Positions 54,711 to 63,966 of a stretch of 64,000 nt of DNA are shown one piece after another; the first letter of the stretch is position 1; each line of letters opens with the position of its first letter. A model generated the notes under the pieces. It did not search any database and was not told where the DNA came from. It saw only the letters and a program-made list of their open reading frames with translations. Made by a program: the position numbers and the translations under genes. The stretch lies in contig CAWFPR010000013.1 in NCBI GenBank assembly GCA_963817635.1, positions 1 through 64,000 on the forward strand, given 5' to 3'. Origin of the DNA: CAWFPR01 sp963817635. Lineage in GTDB: Bacteria; Acidobacteriota; Vicinamibacteria; Vicinamibacterales; 2-12-FULL-66-21.

Positions 54711-54995
54711 GGCCCATCAATGATATCTGAGGCGGTTGTTCGTGTCCCGTTCTCAGAGGTGACGTCGTTCGGTGTCGGTCCGTGAGGAGATCGCGGACCT
54801 GATCGAGGCCCGCCTTCGCGCGGACGCTTCGGCGAGGCGGGCCCCGCCTTCGCGCGGACGCTTCGGCGAGGCAGGCTGCAATCGATTGGAACTGTAGTTG
54901 AAGGTTGGTGGTGGTGAGGCCCCTCGACTCGCGCGTGCGGCGCTTGCTCGGGGCACCAATCCGGTCGCGCTCCGCTTCGCAGCGCGCGACCGAAT
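54711..54995. other. Intergenic gap with a tandem 30-base repeat
   Basis: A 30-base unit ending in GGACGCTTCGGCGAGGC occurs at 54809-54838 and exactly again at 54843-54872 (period 34). No gene is seen. The amiC promoter and the 3' flank of ssrA are here. Confidence 0.6.
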
Positions 54996-55348
54996 TGGTG
55001 GAGGCGCCGGGATTTGCACCCGGGTCCGAAAACACATCCCCGCAGGAATCTACGATGCGTATCCGCCTCTGAAGTGTCGTGCCCGGCGTGAAGAGACGGC
55101 CGAACCGCCTGGCACCAACCCCGAAAAATCTCGCCGCTGACGTCCGAGGCAACCGTCAACAGCCAGCCTGCTTAAATGACATCCAGCATCCGACCCGCAG
55201 GCTGATCGGAGTGGACGCTCACAGGGGTTTAGGCTGCGAGAGCGAGCTGCGTGTTTGCAGTTATTTGGTTTTCCATCTTTTTACGAGGGTGATGGTCCTC
55301 GGCACGCATCCTGCGAAACCGTATCTCCGTCGAATCTAGGTCGCCCCC
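54996..55348 (-). ncRNA. ssrA: Transfer-messenger RNA (tmRNA)
   Basis: The RNA of about 353 nt starts GGGGGCGACCTAGATTCGAC (the GATTCGAC motif near the 5' end) and ends with a T arm GGGTGCAAATCCC, acceptor CGCCTCC and ACCA at 54996. The acceptor pairs GGGGGCG with CGCCTCC with one GU pair. The tag reading frame at 55258-55229 encodes ANTQLALAA and a TAA stop. Together with SmpB it rescues stalled ribosomes and marks the peptide for proteolysis. It is encoded leftward, with a strong promoter at 55385-55414. Confidence 0.93.
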
Positions 55349-55384
55349 CACAGGCGGGCACCAAGGCTTGGCGCCTGACGCTCC

Positions 55385-55414
55385 ATTGTACGGCCTCGGT
55401 GGCCATCTCGTCAA
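55385..55414 (-). promoter_or_regulatory. Sigma-70-type promoter of ssrA
   Basis: On the minus strand TTGACG (55414-55409), an 18-base spacer and TACAAT (55390-55385) lie about 37 bases before the mature 5' end. The leader would be removed by RNase P. Confidence 0.7.
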
Positions 55415-55450
55415 ACTGCTGTATGGGTTGAACTTGCGGGTTTTCGCGGC

Positions 55451-55479
55451 TTGACTTGCCTCGCTGGGGTCCGGATAAT
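55451..55479 (+). promoter_or_regulatory. Sigma-70-type promoter of the coiled-coil gene
   Basis: TTGACT (55451-55456), 17 bases, GATAAT (55474-55479). The expected start (55486-55487) coincides with the ATG at 55487, so the transcript may be leaderless. Confidence 0.6.
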
Positions 55480-55486
55480 GCGGAGA

Positions 55487-57283
55487 ATGGCCGATACCCA
55501 GCTCCGCGACGTCATCGACAACCTCCGGTCGCGCCTGCAGACCGAACTCGAGGCCGAGCTCGCCACGCTGGCTGATTCGCACGAGGAGGCGCTCGACGCC
55601 GCGCGCCACGAGGCGGCCGCACGCGTCGAGCAGCAATGGGCCGATCGGCTCGCGTCGGTGCACGCCGACTGGCAGGAGCGGCTCCAGCGCGAGGTTGGCG
55701 AGGCGTGCGATGAGGCGCAACGTCACACCGCCGATGAAGTGGCCCAGGCGCGCCGGGACGCGGAGCAGCGCATGGCGGAGGAAGTGGTCCAGGCGCGCGC
55801 CGAAGCCGAGCAGCGCATGGCCGCAGAGGTTGCCCGCGCCCGCGCGGAGGTGGAAGAACGCCTGGTGGCCGGAGTCGCCGACACTCGCGCCGAAGCCGAG
55901 CGGCGCATGGCCGTTGAAGTGGCCGAAGCTCGCGCCGAGGTCGAACGCCGCATGAGCGCCGAAGCCGGCGAGGCTCGCGCCGAAACCGAGCGGCGCATGG
56001 CCGTTGAAGTGGCTGAAGCCCGCGCCGAGGCCGAGCGCCGCATGACGGCTGAAATCGCCGACGCGCGCGCCGAGGCCGAGCGCCGCATGGAGGCCGAGGT
56101 CGCTGAAGCCTGCGCCGAAGCGGATCGCCGCGTCGCCGCCGAGGTGGCCCAGGCGCGGGGCGACGCGGAGCAGCGCATGGCGGCCGGGATTGCCGAGGCG
56201 CGCGCCGAGGCGGAACGACGGATGGCCGCCGAGATCGCCGACGCCCGCACCGACGCCGAACATCGCGTCGTGGCCGAGTCGATGCGCGCCCGCGTCGACG
56301 CCGAGCAGGCTGCCGCGGAGGCCGCCGCGAGTCTCCGGCGTGAAATGGAACAGGCGCTCGCCGACGAACGGACGAAGAGTCGTCACGCCATCGACGCCGA
56401 ACGTGCGCGAGCCGAACGCGCGCTGGCCGACGCCCGCGGGATGCTCGAGGCCGAGCGTCGGCGGACGACGGAGGCGTTCGAGACCGCGCGGCAGGGCAGC
56501 GAGTCACTCGACAGCCCGCGACTGGCCGCCGCGCTTCGCGCCATCGACGGCGCCACCACGCTGACAGGAATCATCCGTGCGGTCGTCAGGGCGGCAGCCG
56601 CCGAAGCGCCGCGCGCGACCCTGCTCATCGTGAACGGACCTCAGCTCGACGAATGGACCGCGCCGGATATCCCGTCGCTTGCGGCCGGCACCATGCGGGT
56701 CGATGGGCGCGAAGCGGGATTCCTCAACGCCGTGCTGCAGCGCGGTGAGCCGGTCGCGTCGGGCGCGGGACTGCTCGCGCCGTTCTTCGCCGGCCTGCCG
56801 CCGGACCGCCGCGCGTACGCCGTACCGTTCATGCTCGGTGGACAGCCGGTCGCGGTGCTGTACGCGGACGAAGGAAAGACCGGAGAAGCCCGGAGTGGCT
56901 GGATGGATGCCGTCCAGATCCTGGGACGCTACGCGGCGGCCGCGGCGTCGTGTATCACGGCGCAGAGGACGCTCGACACCATCCGTCCCGCGGGAGAGCC
57001 CAGGGCGCGAACCGGATTCGCGGCCTCATCGCCCGAAGAAGGCGAGCAGGGAGCGCGGCGCTACGCCCGTCTGCTCGTGTCGGAGATCAAGCTGTACAAC
57101 GAAGCCGCCGTGCGCACGGGGCGCCAGATGCGCGATTTGTCATCGCGGCTGCAGCCGGAAATCGCTCGCGCGCGTCGGCTGTACGACGAACGCGTCTCGT
57201 CCGCGCTGGCGGCACGCGACATGTATTTTCAGCACGAGCTGATCCAGACGCTGGCCGACGGCGATCCCTCCTTGCTCGGGTAG
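55487..57283 (+). CDS. Long coiled-coil protein with a 15-residue repeat and GAF-like domain
   Basis: The 598-residue protein starts MADTQLRDVIDNLRSRLQTE. Residues about 70-290 are about thirteen tandem 15-residue units of the type AEAERRMAVEVAEAR. Pentadecads (15 residues per 4 turns) favour right-handed coiled coils. Residues about 350-500 look like a GAF-type domain (SGAGLLAPFFAGLPPDRRAY, VPFMLGGQPVAVLYADEG). A C-terminal helix ends QTLADGDPSLLG. No signal peptide. I do not know a named homologue. It lies opposite ssrA and upstream of the lytic transglycosylase. Confidence 0.76.
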   Translation: MADTQLRDVIDNLRSRLQTELEAELATLADSHEEALDAARHEAAARVEQQWADRLASVHADWQERLQREVGEACDEAQRHTADEVAQARRDAEQRMAEEVVQARAEAEQRMAAEVARARAEVEERLVAGVADTRAEAERRMAVEVAEARAEVERRMSAEAGEARAETERRMAVEVAEARAEAERRMTAEIADARAEAERRMEAEVAEACAEADRRVAAEVAQARGDAEQRMAAGIAEARAEAERRMAAEIADARTDAEHRVVAESMRARVDAEQAAAEAAASLRREMEQALADERTKSRHAIDAERARAERALADARGMLEAERRRTTEAFETARQGSESLDSPRLAAALRAIDGATTLTGIIRAVVRAAAAEAPRATLLIVNGPQLDEWTAPDIPSLAAGTMRVDGREAGFLNAVLQRGEPVASGAGLLAPFFAGLPPDRRAYAVPFMLGGQPVAVLYADEGKTGEARSGWMDAVQILGRYAAAAASCITAQRTLDTIRPAGEPRARTGFAASSPEEGEQGARRYARLLVSEIKLYNEAAVRTGRQMRDLSSRLQPEIARARRLYDERVSSALAARDMYFQHELIQTLADGDPSLLG

Positions 57284-57298
57284 CCCTGATCCGCCATC

Positions 57299-59527
57299 GT
57301 GCCTATTCTTTCCGCCCTTCGTCCGGCTGTCGTCCCGCTGGTATTCTGCGCCGCGCTGTTACCGTGGCAGCGGGAGGGTGGACAGGCTCCGCCACTCGTG
57401 CCGACCGTCCATCCGGCGCTGCCCGCGAGCGACACCGACCTGTGGCTGGTGCCGTCGGACTCCGATCGCGCGGCCCGGACGATCGCGACCTACAAGCCGC
57501 TGGCAGACGCGGTTGCGCGTTACCAGGCGGAAGACTACGCGGGCGCGCTCCAGTTCGCGCGGCGGCCGTCGCTCGCGTCAACGCCGCTGGCGAATTATGC
57601 CAGGTACTACGCGGGTCTCTCGCAGCTCGGGCTCGGACAGGCGGCAGAGGCCCGGCGAACCTTCGACGCGATTCTCGAGGCCAGGCCGGATGGCTATCTC
57701 GCCGTCGGCGCCGAGCTCGGGGCCGGGGACGCGGCCGAGGCGCTCGGCGACAACGCCCCTGCGGCGCGGCTCTACGAACGGCTCGCCGCGGACAAGCAGA
57801 CCGTTTCTGCAGACATCCTGACGCGGCTTGGCCGCACCGCCATGGCGGCCGGAGATCGCCGGAAGGCTGCCGATGCCTACCTGCGCCTCTACTACGAGTT
57901 CCCCCTGACGGATGCGGCTACGGCGGCCGCGCCCCAGATCGCGTCGCTCAGCGATCAGATCGAACGTACCGGGTACAAGGCCGACCTGGGGCGCGCGCAG
58001 CTGCTCTTCGGTGCGCGACGCTACAGCGAGGCGCGCGCGGCGTTCGCCGAACTTCAACCGCTCGTGGATCGAGGCGACAAGGAGCTGGTCGATCTCCGGC
58101 TCGCTGAATGCGACTTCGATCTCAAGCGATATGCCGCCGCACGGGACGGCCTGCGTCCCTACCTCGATCAGGCCTCGCGGAAGGCGGAAGCACGTTTCTT
58201 CTACCTGAGCGCCATCCGCGGCCTCGGAGACGACGACCAGTACATCGCGCTGGCGCACGCGCTCGTCGCGGACTTTCCCGACAGCTCCTGGGCGGAAGAG
58301 GCCCTCAACAGTCTCGGAACCCACTACATCCTCACCAACGAGGACGAACTGGCGGCACAGACCTTCCGCGAGGCCTACGAGAAGTTCCCGACCGGATCGC
58401 GCGCGGAACGGGCGGCGTGGAAATACGGGTGGTACGCGTACAAGACCGGTGACTATGCCGAAACGGTGCGCGTCTTCGAAAACGCGGCGGCCGGTTTTCC
58501 GCGGTCGGACTATCGGCCCTCATACCTCTACTGGGCCGCTCGCGCGCACGGACGTCTTGGCGCCGCAACCGAGTCGCTGGCGCGCCTGCGGCTCGTCTAC
58601 GCCGACTATGGCAATTCGTACTACGGGCGGCTTGCCGAGCGGCAGCTCACACGCCGAGCGGGGCTGCCGGCGACGACCGATCAGGTTCACACGGCCTCGT
58701 CACGCCCGCAGGAGGAAGCGGCGCCCGGAGCGCCGCACACGCCAACCGAGCCGATCATCCGGCTGCTCCTGGCCAACGGACTCTACGGCGATGCGCTGAA
58801 CGAACTGCGGTATGCGCAGCGCACCTCGGGCAGTTCGGTGCCGATCGAGGCGACGATCGCGTGGGTGTATCACCAGCAGGGAGACCTGCGTCGGGCCATC
58901 ACCCTGATGCGCCGCGCCTACCCGCAGCACCTGACGGCTGGGGGCGACACGCTGCCGGCCGAGATCCTCCAGGTCATCTTCCCGCTGGAATACTGGAGCG
59001 CGATCAAGAAGCAGTCGGCGCTGCGCAAGCTCGACCCGTATCTCGTCGCCGCGCTCATCGCGCAGGAGTCGACCTTCGATCCCGGGATCAAGTCGGCCGC
59101 CAATGCCTGGGGCCTCATGCAGATTGTGCCGGCGACGGGGCGCCGCCTGGCGCGGTCGCTGGGAATCCGCCGGTTCTCGACGGCGATGCTCACCGACCCC
59201 GACGTCAACATCAGACTCGGCACGCTGTACTTCTCGCGGCTGGCCGCCCAGTTTGGAGGGACGCACTACGCGCTGGCCAGCTACAACGCCGGGGAGAACC
59301 GCGTCGTGCGGTGGAAGGCGGAGCGCCCGGGCCTGGACGAGGACGAATTCATCGACGACATTCCGTTCCCCGAAACCCAGAACTACGTCAAGCGCATCCT
59401 CGGCACGGCTGAGGACTACCGGATGCTGTACGGACGTCCAGCCGCGAGCCCCTCCAGCTCGAAAAAGAAGCCCTCTACGATCAAGAAGCACTCGGGCGCG
59501 CTCGGAAACCCAATCGAACCGCGGTAG
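57299..59527 (+). CDS. Soluble lytic transglycosylase with TPR region
   Basis: The 742-residue protein has a signal-like N-terminus (ALRPAVVPLVFCAALLPW). A superhelical TPR-like region follows (about residues 60-530, for example LLFGARRYSEARAAFAEL). The SLT domain is at the end: LIAQESTFDPGIKSAANAWG then LMQIVPATG (catalytic Glu) and HYALASYNAGENRVVRWKAE. It cleaves peptidoglycan glycan strands to 1,6-anhydro products, as Slt70 does. It starts with GTG, 15 bases after the coiled-coil gene, and is probably co-transcribed. Confidence 0.9.
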   Translation: MPILSALRPAVVPLVFCAALLPWQREGGQAPPLVPTVHPALPASDTDLWLVPSDSDRAARTIATYKPLADAVARYQAEDYAGALQFARRPSLASTPLANYARYYAGLSQLGLGQAAEARRTFDAILEARPDGYLAVGAELGAGDAAEALGDNAPAARLYERLAADKQTVSADILTRLGRTAMAAGDRRKAADAYLRLYYEFPLTDAATAAAPQIASLSDQIERTGYKADLGRAQLLFGARRYSEARAAFAELQPLVDRGDKELVDLRLAECDFDLKRYAAARDGLRPYLDQASRKAEARFFYLSAIRGLGDDDQYIALAHALVADFPDSSWAEEALNSLGTHYILTNEDELAAQTFREAYEKFPTGSRAERAAWKYGWYAYKTGDYAETVRVFENAAAGFPRSDYRPSYLYWAARAHGRLGAATESLARLRLVYADYGNSYYGRLAERQLTRRAGLPATTDQVHTASSRPQEEAAPGAPHTPTEPIIRLLLANGLYGDALNELRYAQRTSGSSVPIEATIAWVYHQQGDLRRAITLMRRAYPQHLTAGGDTLPAEILQVIFPLEYWSAIKKQSALRKLDPYLVAALIAQESTFDPGIKSAANAWGLMQIVPATGRRLARSLGIRRFSTAMLTDPDVNIRLGTLYFSRLAAQFGGTHYALASYNAGENRVVRWKAERPGLDEDEFIDDIPFPETQNYVKRILGTAEDYRMLYGRPAASPSSSKKKPSTIKKHSGALGNPIEPR

Positions 59528-59553
59528 GCCGCGGGACGAGTCAGGCGCCGATC

Positions 59554-61227
59554 TCAGGGGAACCCGATCACCTCGTACAGCGTCATCGTGTCGTCGCCGG
59601 CGAGCGCCCGCAGGTACGGCAGATAGCGCTCCAGCCGGATGCGTACGTCTTCCAGCTTCGGTCCGTACATATCCCAGTGAACCCCGATGTAGCGCACACG
59701 TGCGTGTCGCATCACGGCGAACGCCTCGTTCGAGGGGAACGTGGACAACGCGCCGGCCGTGTCCCGGAAGTCCTGCGGGATGTGGTCGCTGTATCCGTTG
59801 AGCAGCGGAAACCAGTGCGCCGTCGAAAACAGCATGTACTGCGTGTGCAGGTGGTAGACGGGCCGCTCGCCATAGTACGGGAACTCGGCCAGCGGACCAC
59901 GCGGCAGCCTCGAGAGCTGCGCGTAGGCTGCCGGTATGTGCTGCGCGCGTTCCCACGGAAACGGCAGGACGTTCAGTTCCGCGACCGCCAGCACGGCGAG
60001 TCCCGCGGCCAGGACGGCTCGCCCTCCTGCGGGCGCGCGTTGAAGCAGCCGCTGGAGCGCGAGCGAGGCGAGAGCCGCGAGCGCCAGCGCGACGACGAGC
60101 CCGAAGCGCGACGGCGCGCGGAGGAACGAGAACAGCGGGATTCGGAAGAGCAGCGCGTAGAGCCCCGCCGACGGGCCAAACGATGCCCAGAACGCCAGGA
60201 CACCCAGCGACCCGTAGAGCAGGGCGGCTTCGCGCCGCGGCGCGGTCGCCGACGGCCCGGCACGCCGCCAGACGAGCAGCAGGGCCGCCAGTCCGAAGGC
60301 GAGCGCGAGAAACCCGGGGAACAACGGCTCGGTCCACCGGGGCCATCCGGCCGTGACGCGCAGCATCCAGCCGTGCGCGTGCGCCGGAGAAGCGACATAG
60401 GACTGGGCGTTGGCCGAGTATCTCGCGGCGTCCTCGAGCGTGCGCCGGAACCCCTCCTGCTGAATGGCCAGGTACGGCAGGAAGAACGGCAGCACGGGCA
60501 GCACCGAGGCCGCGGCCCCGATTGCCACGGCGCGCCAGTACGCGACGCTGCGCCAGAGCGCGCGGCTCCAGGCAAGAAACACCACCGCGTAGCCGACCAT
60601 CAAGCCCGCGAAGATACCGTAGTAGGCGCACGAGAGCGCCTGGACCGCCAGCGCCGCGCCGAGCAGCAGCCCGCGCCGGGCCGAAGGCGCATCTGCGAGC
60701 CGATGCGTGAGCCACATCGCGAGCGGTACGCCGCCGCACATCAGCAGCTGGATGTGCGCGGTGTGCGTCATCAGGTACGGGCAGAATGCGAAGAGGATCG
60801 CCGCCACCCCGGCGGCGCGATCGTCGCCCGACAGATAGCGCGCGAGCAGCCACATGCCGAGCAGCGCCGTGGTAAACGCGACGAGCACTGCCGAGTTGTG
60901 GGCCGCGTAGGCATTGTGCGTGGCCAGCCAGACCGGGATGGCGGCGATCCCGGCTCCGATGTTCGCCTCGGAAAAGGCCAGGGCCATGTGGTGGGGATAG
61001 AAGATGTTCGCGTCGTACAACCGCGCCGGATCCGATGTGAGCGCATGCGCGACCCAGGCGACGTTCCAGACGCTGAAGAGTCCGTCGCCCCCGCCGGTCG
61101 AACGTCCGAGGCTGCCGAGACCCCGCGCGAGGGGCCACGTCATGAGAACGGCGAGCCCGAAAGCCGCGCCAGCGACGAGCGCGGCCCGGCGCACGCGGCG
61201 CGCGATGGTATCCGGCCGGTTGTCCAT
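59554..61227 (-). CDS. Large membrane protein, GT-C glycosyltransferase-like
   Basis: The 557-residue protein has about ten to eleven membrane helices (FGLAVLMTWPLARGLGSLGR, AALAVQALSCAYYGIFAGLM). An early periplasmic loop reads GGGDGLFSVWNVAWVAHALT and YDANIFYPHHMALAFSEANI. This is the style of GT-C polyprenyl-phosphate sugar transferases. A soluble C-terminal part (HTQYMLFSTAHWFPLLNGYS) completes it. The donor and acceptor are unknown. It diverges from the next membrane gene across 46 bases, which must contain both promoters. Confidence 0.72.
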   Translation of the reverse strand: MDNRPDTIARRVRRAALVAGAAFGLAVLMTWPLARGLGSLGRSTGGGDGLFSVWNVAWVAHALTSDPARLYDANIFYPHHMALAFSEANIGAGIAAIPVWLATHNAYAAHNSAVLVAFTTALLGMWLLARYLSGDDRAAGVAAILFAFCPYLMTHTAHIQLLMCGGVPLAMWLTHRLADAPSARRGLLLGAALAVQALSCAYYGIFAGLMVGYAVVFLAWSRALWRSVAYWRAVAIGAAASVLPVLPFFLPYLAIQQEGFRRTLEDAARYSANAQSYVASPAHAHGWMLRVTAGWPRWTEPLFPGFLALAFGLAALLLVWRRAGPSATAPRREAALLYGSLGVLAFWASFGPSAGLYALLFRIPLFSFLRAPSRFGLVVALALAALASLALQRLLQRAPAGGRAVLAAGLAVLAVAELNVLPFPWERAQHIPAAYAQLSRLPRGPLAEFPYYGERPVYHLHTQYMLFSTAHWFPLLNGYSDHIPQDFRDTAGALSTFPSNEAFAVMRHARVRYIGVHWDMYGPKLEDVRIRLERYLPYLRALAGDDTMTLYEVIGFP

Positions 61228-61273
61228 GTAGAATGCCCGTCATTCTAACGTCATTCCGGTTCGCATCGTCCGC

Positions 61274-63908
61274 ATGTCCCGCGCCGTAACCTCGGTCATC
61301 GTGTTCGCCTGCGCGGCCCTCGTGTTGTGGCTGTCCGAGGGCGTATTGGCGATGACCGGCGCGGGCGGCCGGCTCGCCGTCCTGCCGCTGTCGCCCGCCG
61401 CAGCCGCGCTCGCCGTCCTTGGCGCCGTGGTCGTGACGGTTGTCAGGCGGGGTGGCGCGTCCGGCGTTCCGCTCGTGTTGCTGGTCTTTCCGCTGCTCGC
61501 GTGGATACCGGGTGGCGTGGTTCCGCTGCTGCTGCTCTGGTCGGGCGGATTGGCATTGCTCGTGTGGGCGGCGATCGGCGCCGCGATGCTCGCGTCGGTG
61601 CGGCGTCCGCACTGGCCGGCGCGGCCGCAGCTCGCCGCCGGACTCCTCGCCTGCGCGGTGTATGCGATCGCGGCCTGGCAGGTGTCGCCCTCGATTCCCG
61701 GCGGCGACGAGCCGCACTACCTGGTCATCACGCAGAGCCTGCTGCTGGATCACGATCTGAAGATCGAGAACAACCACCGGCGCGGTGACTACCACAGCTA
61801 CTTCGCCGGCCAGCTGTCACCGGATTTCCGGCGTCGCGGGCGCGACGGGCAGATCTACTCCGTGCACATGCCGGGCGTGTCGGTCCTTGTCGCGCCGGCC
61901 TTCCTGGTGGGCGGCTATCCAGGCGTGGTGCTGTTTCTGATCGTGCTCGCCTCGGCCGGTGCGGCGCTGGCCTGGCATCTCGCGTGGCGGGTTACCGGGC
62001 GGCAGGATGCGGCGTGGTTCGGGTGGGCCGCCATCACCCTGTCGACGACCGGCATTTTCCACAGCTTCACGGTCTATCCGGACGGTCCGGCCGCCGTCGC
62101 CACGCTGACGGGCATCTGGGCGCTGGTGCGCGCCGGCGACGAGCGGCAGTCGGGCGGCGGGCCCGTTACCCCCTGGTTCTGGCACGGCGCGGCGCTCGCG
62201 ACGCTGCCCTGGATGCATCAGCGGTTCGCCGCCGTGGCGGGCTGCCTGGGTGCGCTCGTCCTGCTGCGTCTGGCGCGGGTGCCGAACGCCGCCGGCAAGG
62301 CGGTGGCGTTCCTCGTCGTGCCGGCCCTGAGCGCACTCGCCTGGGTGGCGTTCTTCATCGCGCTCTACGGCACGCCCGATCCGACCGCGCCCTTCGGCAA
62401 CGAAGTGCGATCGCTCGGGTTCATCCCCGGCGCGCTGACGGCCCTGTTCTTCGACCAGCGTTTTGGCCTGCTGGCGTATGCCCCGGTGATCGCGTTCGCG
62501 TTCGGCGGGCTGGTCCTCATGCTGCGGGAACGCCCCGGACGCCGCCTGGCGTTGGAGTTGCTGTTCACGTTCGTGCCCTACCTGCTCGTCGTCACCGACG
62601 TCGCCATGTGGTGGGGTGGCCGCAGCGCCCCGGCCCGGTTCGTCGAGCCTGTGCTGCTGCCGATGGCCATCCCCGCGGCCTGGGCGTGGGCCTCGATGCG
62701 CAGCCGTACCGCGAGGTACTCGGCGGCTGGCGCGCTGGCATTCACGGTGTTTGCGTCGGTGGTGCTGGTGTGCGCCGACGGTGGCCGTCTCGCGTACAAC
62801 GTGCGCGAGACGTACGCGTACTGGCTGGAGTGGCTCAACGGCAACGTCGATCTGGGGCGCGCGCTGCCCGCGTGGTGGCGCGACGACGAGGCGGGGCTTT
62901 TCCGCGGCGTGATTGTGTGGGCCGCTGCGCTTGGTGCCGGCTGGGCGGGGCTTCGTGTGGTCGAACGGCGTCGCTGGGCGCGATCGCCTGCCGCATTCGC
63001 GACCGCAGCGGCGTCGGCCTACGCCCTGGCGGCCATGCTCGCCGTTGGCGTTTCGTGGCGTCTCGCAGGCGTCGATGGACGCCTGGCGATCCCGGCGCAG
63101 CTGCAGGCTTTGCGGCGTCTGGCTGTGGAGCCGCACCTGCTGGCGGCGGAGCTGGCCCGGCCCCGACGGGTGACGCGCGAGGAGGCCGTGTCGCTCCTGC
63201 GCCTGCGGCCCGCACCGGCGACGGAACCGGGCGGAGCCGGCCGCAACGACCGTCCGCTCTTCTCGGTGCCGGCGGTGCCGGCGGGGCAATACCGCCTGGA
63301 AGCCGAGGGGCGGGGAGGCGGATGGTGGATGGTCGGCATCGGCCGTGACCAGTTCTCACTGAGATCGGAGCCACTCGAGTCGCCGCCGCACGCGCTCACG
63401 CTCGATCTTCCCGTCGACGTGCGGGCGATCGTCGTGCGAGGCGACGAGCAGGCACGGCGCGGCATCTCCACCCTGACCATCGAACCGCTCGCGATCGTCG
63501 CCCCCGGCGCGCGGCTGACGTCGGCCTATGCCCGCCACGCCGTGCGCATACGAAGGCGTCACGGTGTACGTGCTCGACGACAACAGCTTCGTCGAGCCCG
63601 AGGCCTTGTGGGTTGGCGGCGCTCGCGCCGCCTCGTTCGTGATTCAGACGGAGGTGGCATCGGCGACCGTCACGCTGCGGCTGCGCAATGCACCCGTGCC
63701 GAACCGGATCACGATGGAGGCGGGAGCGTGGCGGGAAGCGATGGATCTCGGCCCGGGCGAGGAACGGACGGTAGACGTGCCTTGTGACATTGCGCGCGGC
63801 GCCACGCTGATCCGCATCGCGGCCTCCGCGGGTTTCCGGCCCTCCGAGGTGGAAGCCGGGAGCCGCGACGATCGCTATCTGGGTGTGTGGGTGAAGATAG
63901 GGGCTTGA
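61274..63908 (+). CDS. Large multi-helix membrane protein, frameshifted near the C-terminus
   Basis: About twelve hydrophobic helices begin VTSVIVFACAALVLWLSEGV and VLALAVLGAVV-like stretches. A loop SIPGGDEPHYLVITQSLLLD follows the first helices. The GGDEPHY motif with an acidic pair early in the protein resembles GT-C enzymes. The C-terminal part is soluble: after a break near 63545 it reads YEGVTVYVLDDNSFVEPEAL. I cannot name a substrate. It pairs with the divergent GT-C-like gene and may act on the same envelope glycan. Confidence 0.72.
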
Positions 63909-63966
63909 GGCTTCCGGCTTCGGGCCTGGGGCCCGCTCAAGCCTCAAGCCCCAAGCCCGAAGCCCC
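63900..63966. repeat. Inverted array of heptamers (AAGCCNN type)
   Basis: Four heptamers of the GGGGCTT type (63900-63927) face four AAGCCCC-type heptamers (63939-63966), giving a long hairpin with a GGGGCCC-rich loop. It overlaps the stop of one gene and reaches the stop of the converging one, so it may act as a two-way terminator. Confidence 0.65.

Noticed and set aside
55229..56386. 385-codon leftward frame with many Gly-Ala-His repeats
   Set aside because: It is the complement of the pentadecad coiled-coil gene and runs into the tmRNA tag frame; the repeat is a mirror of the real one.
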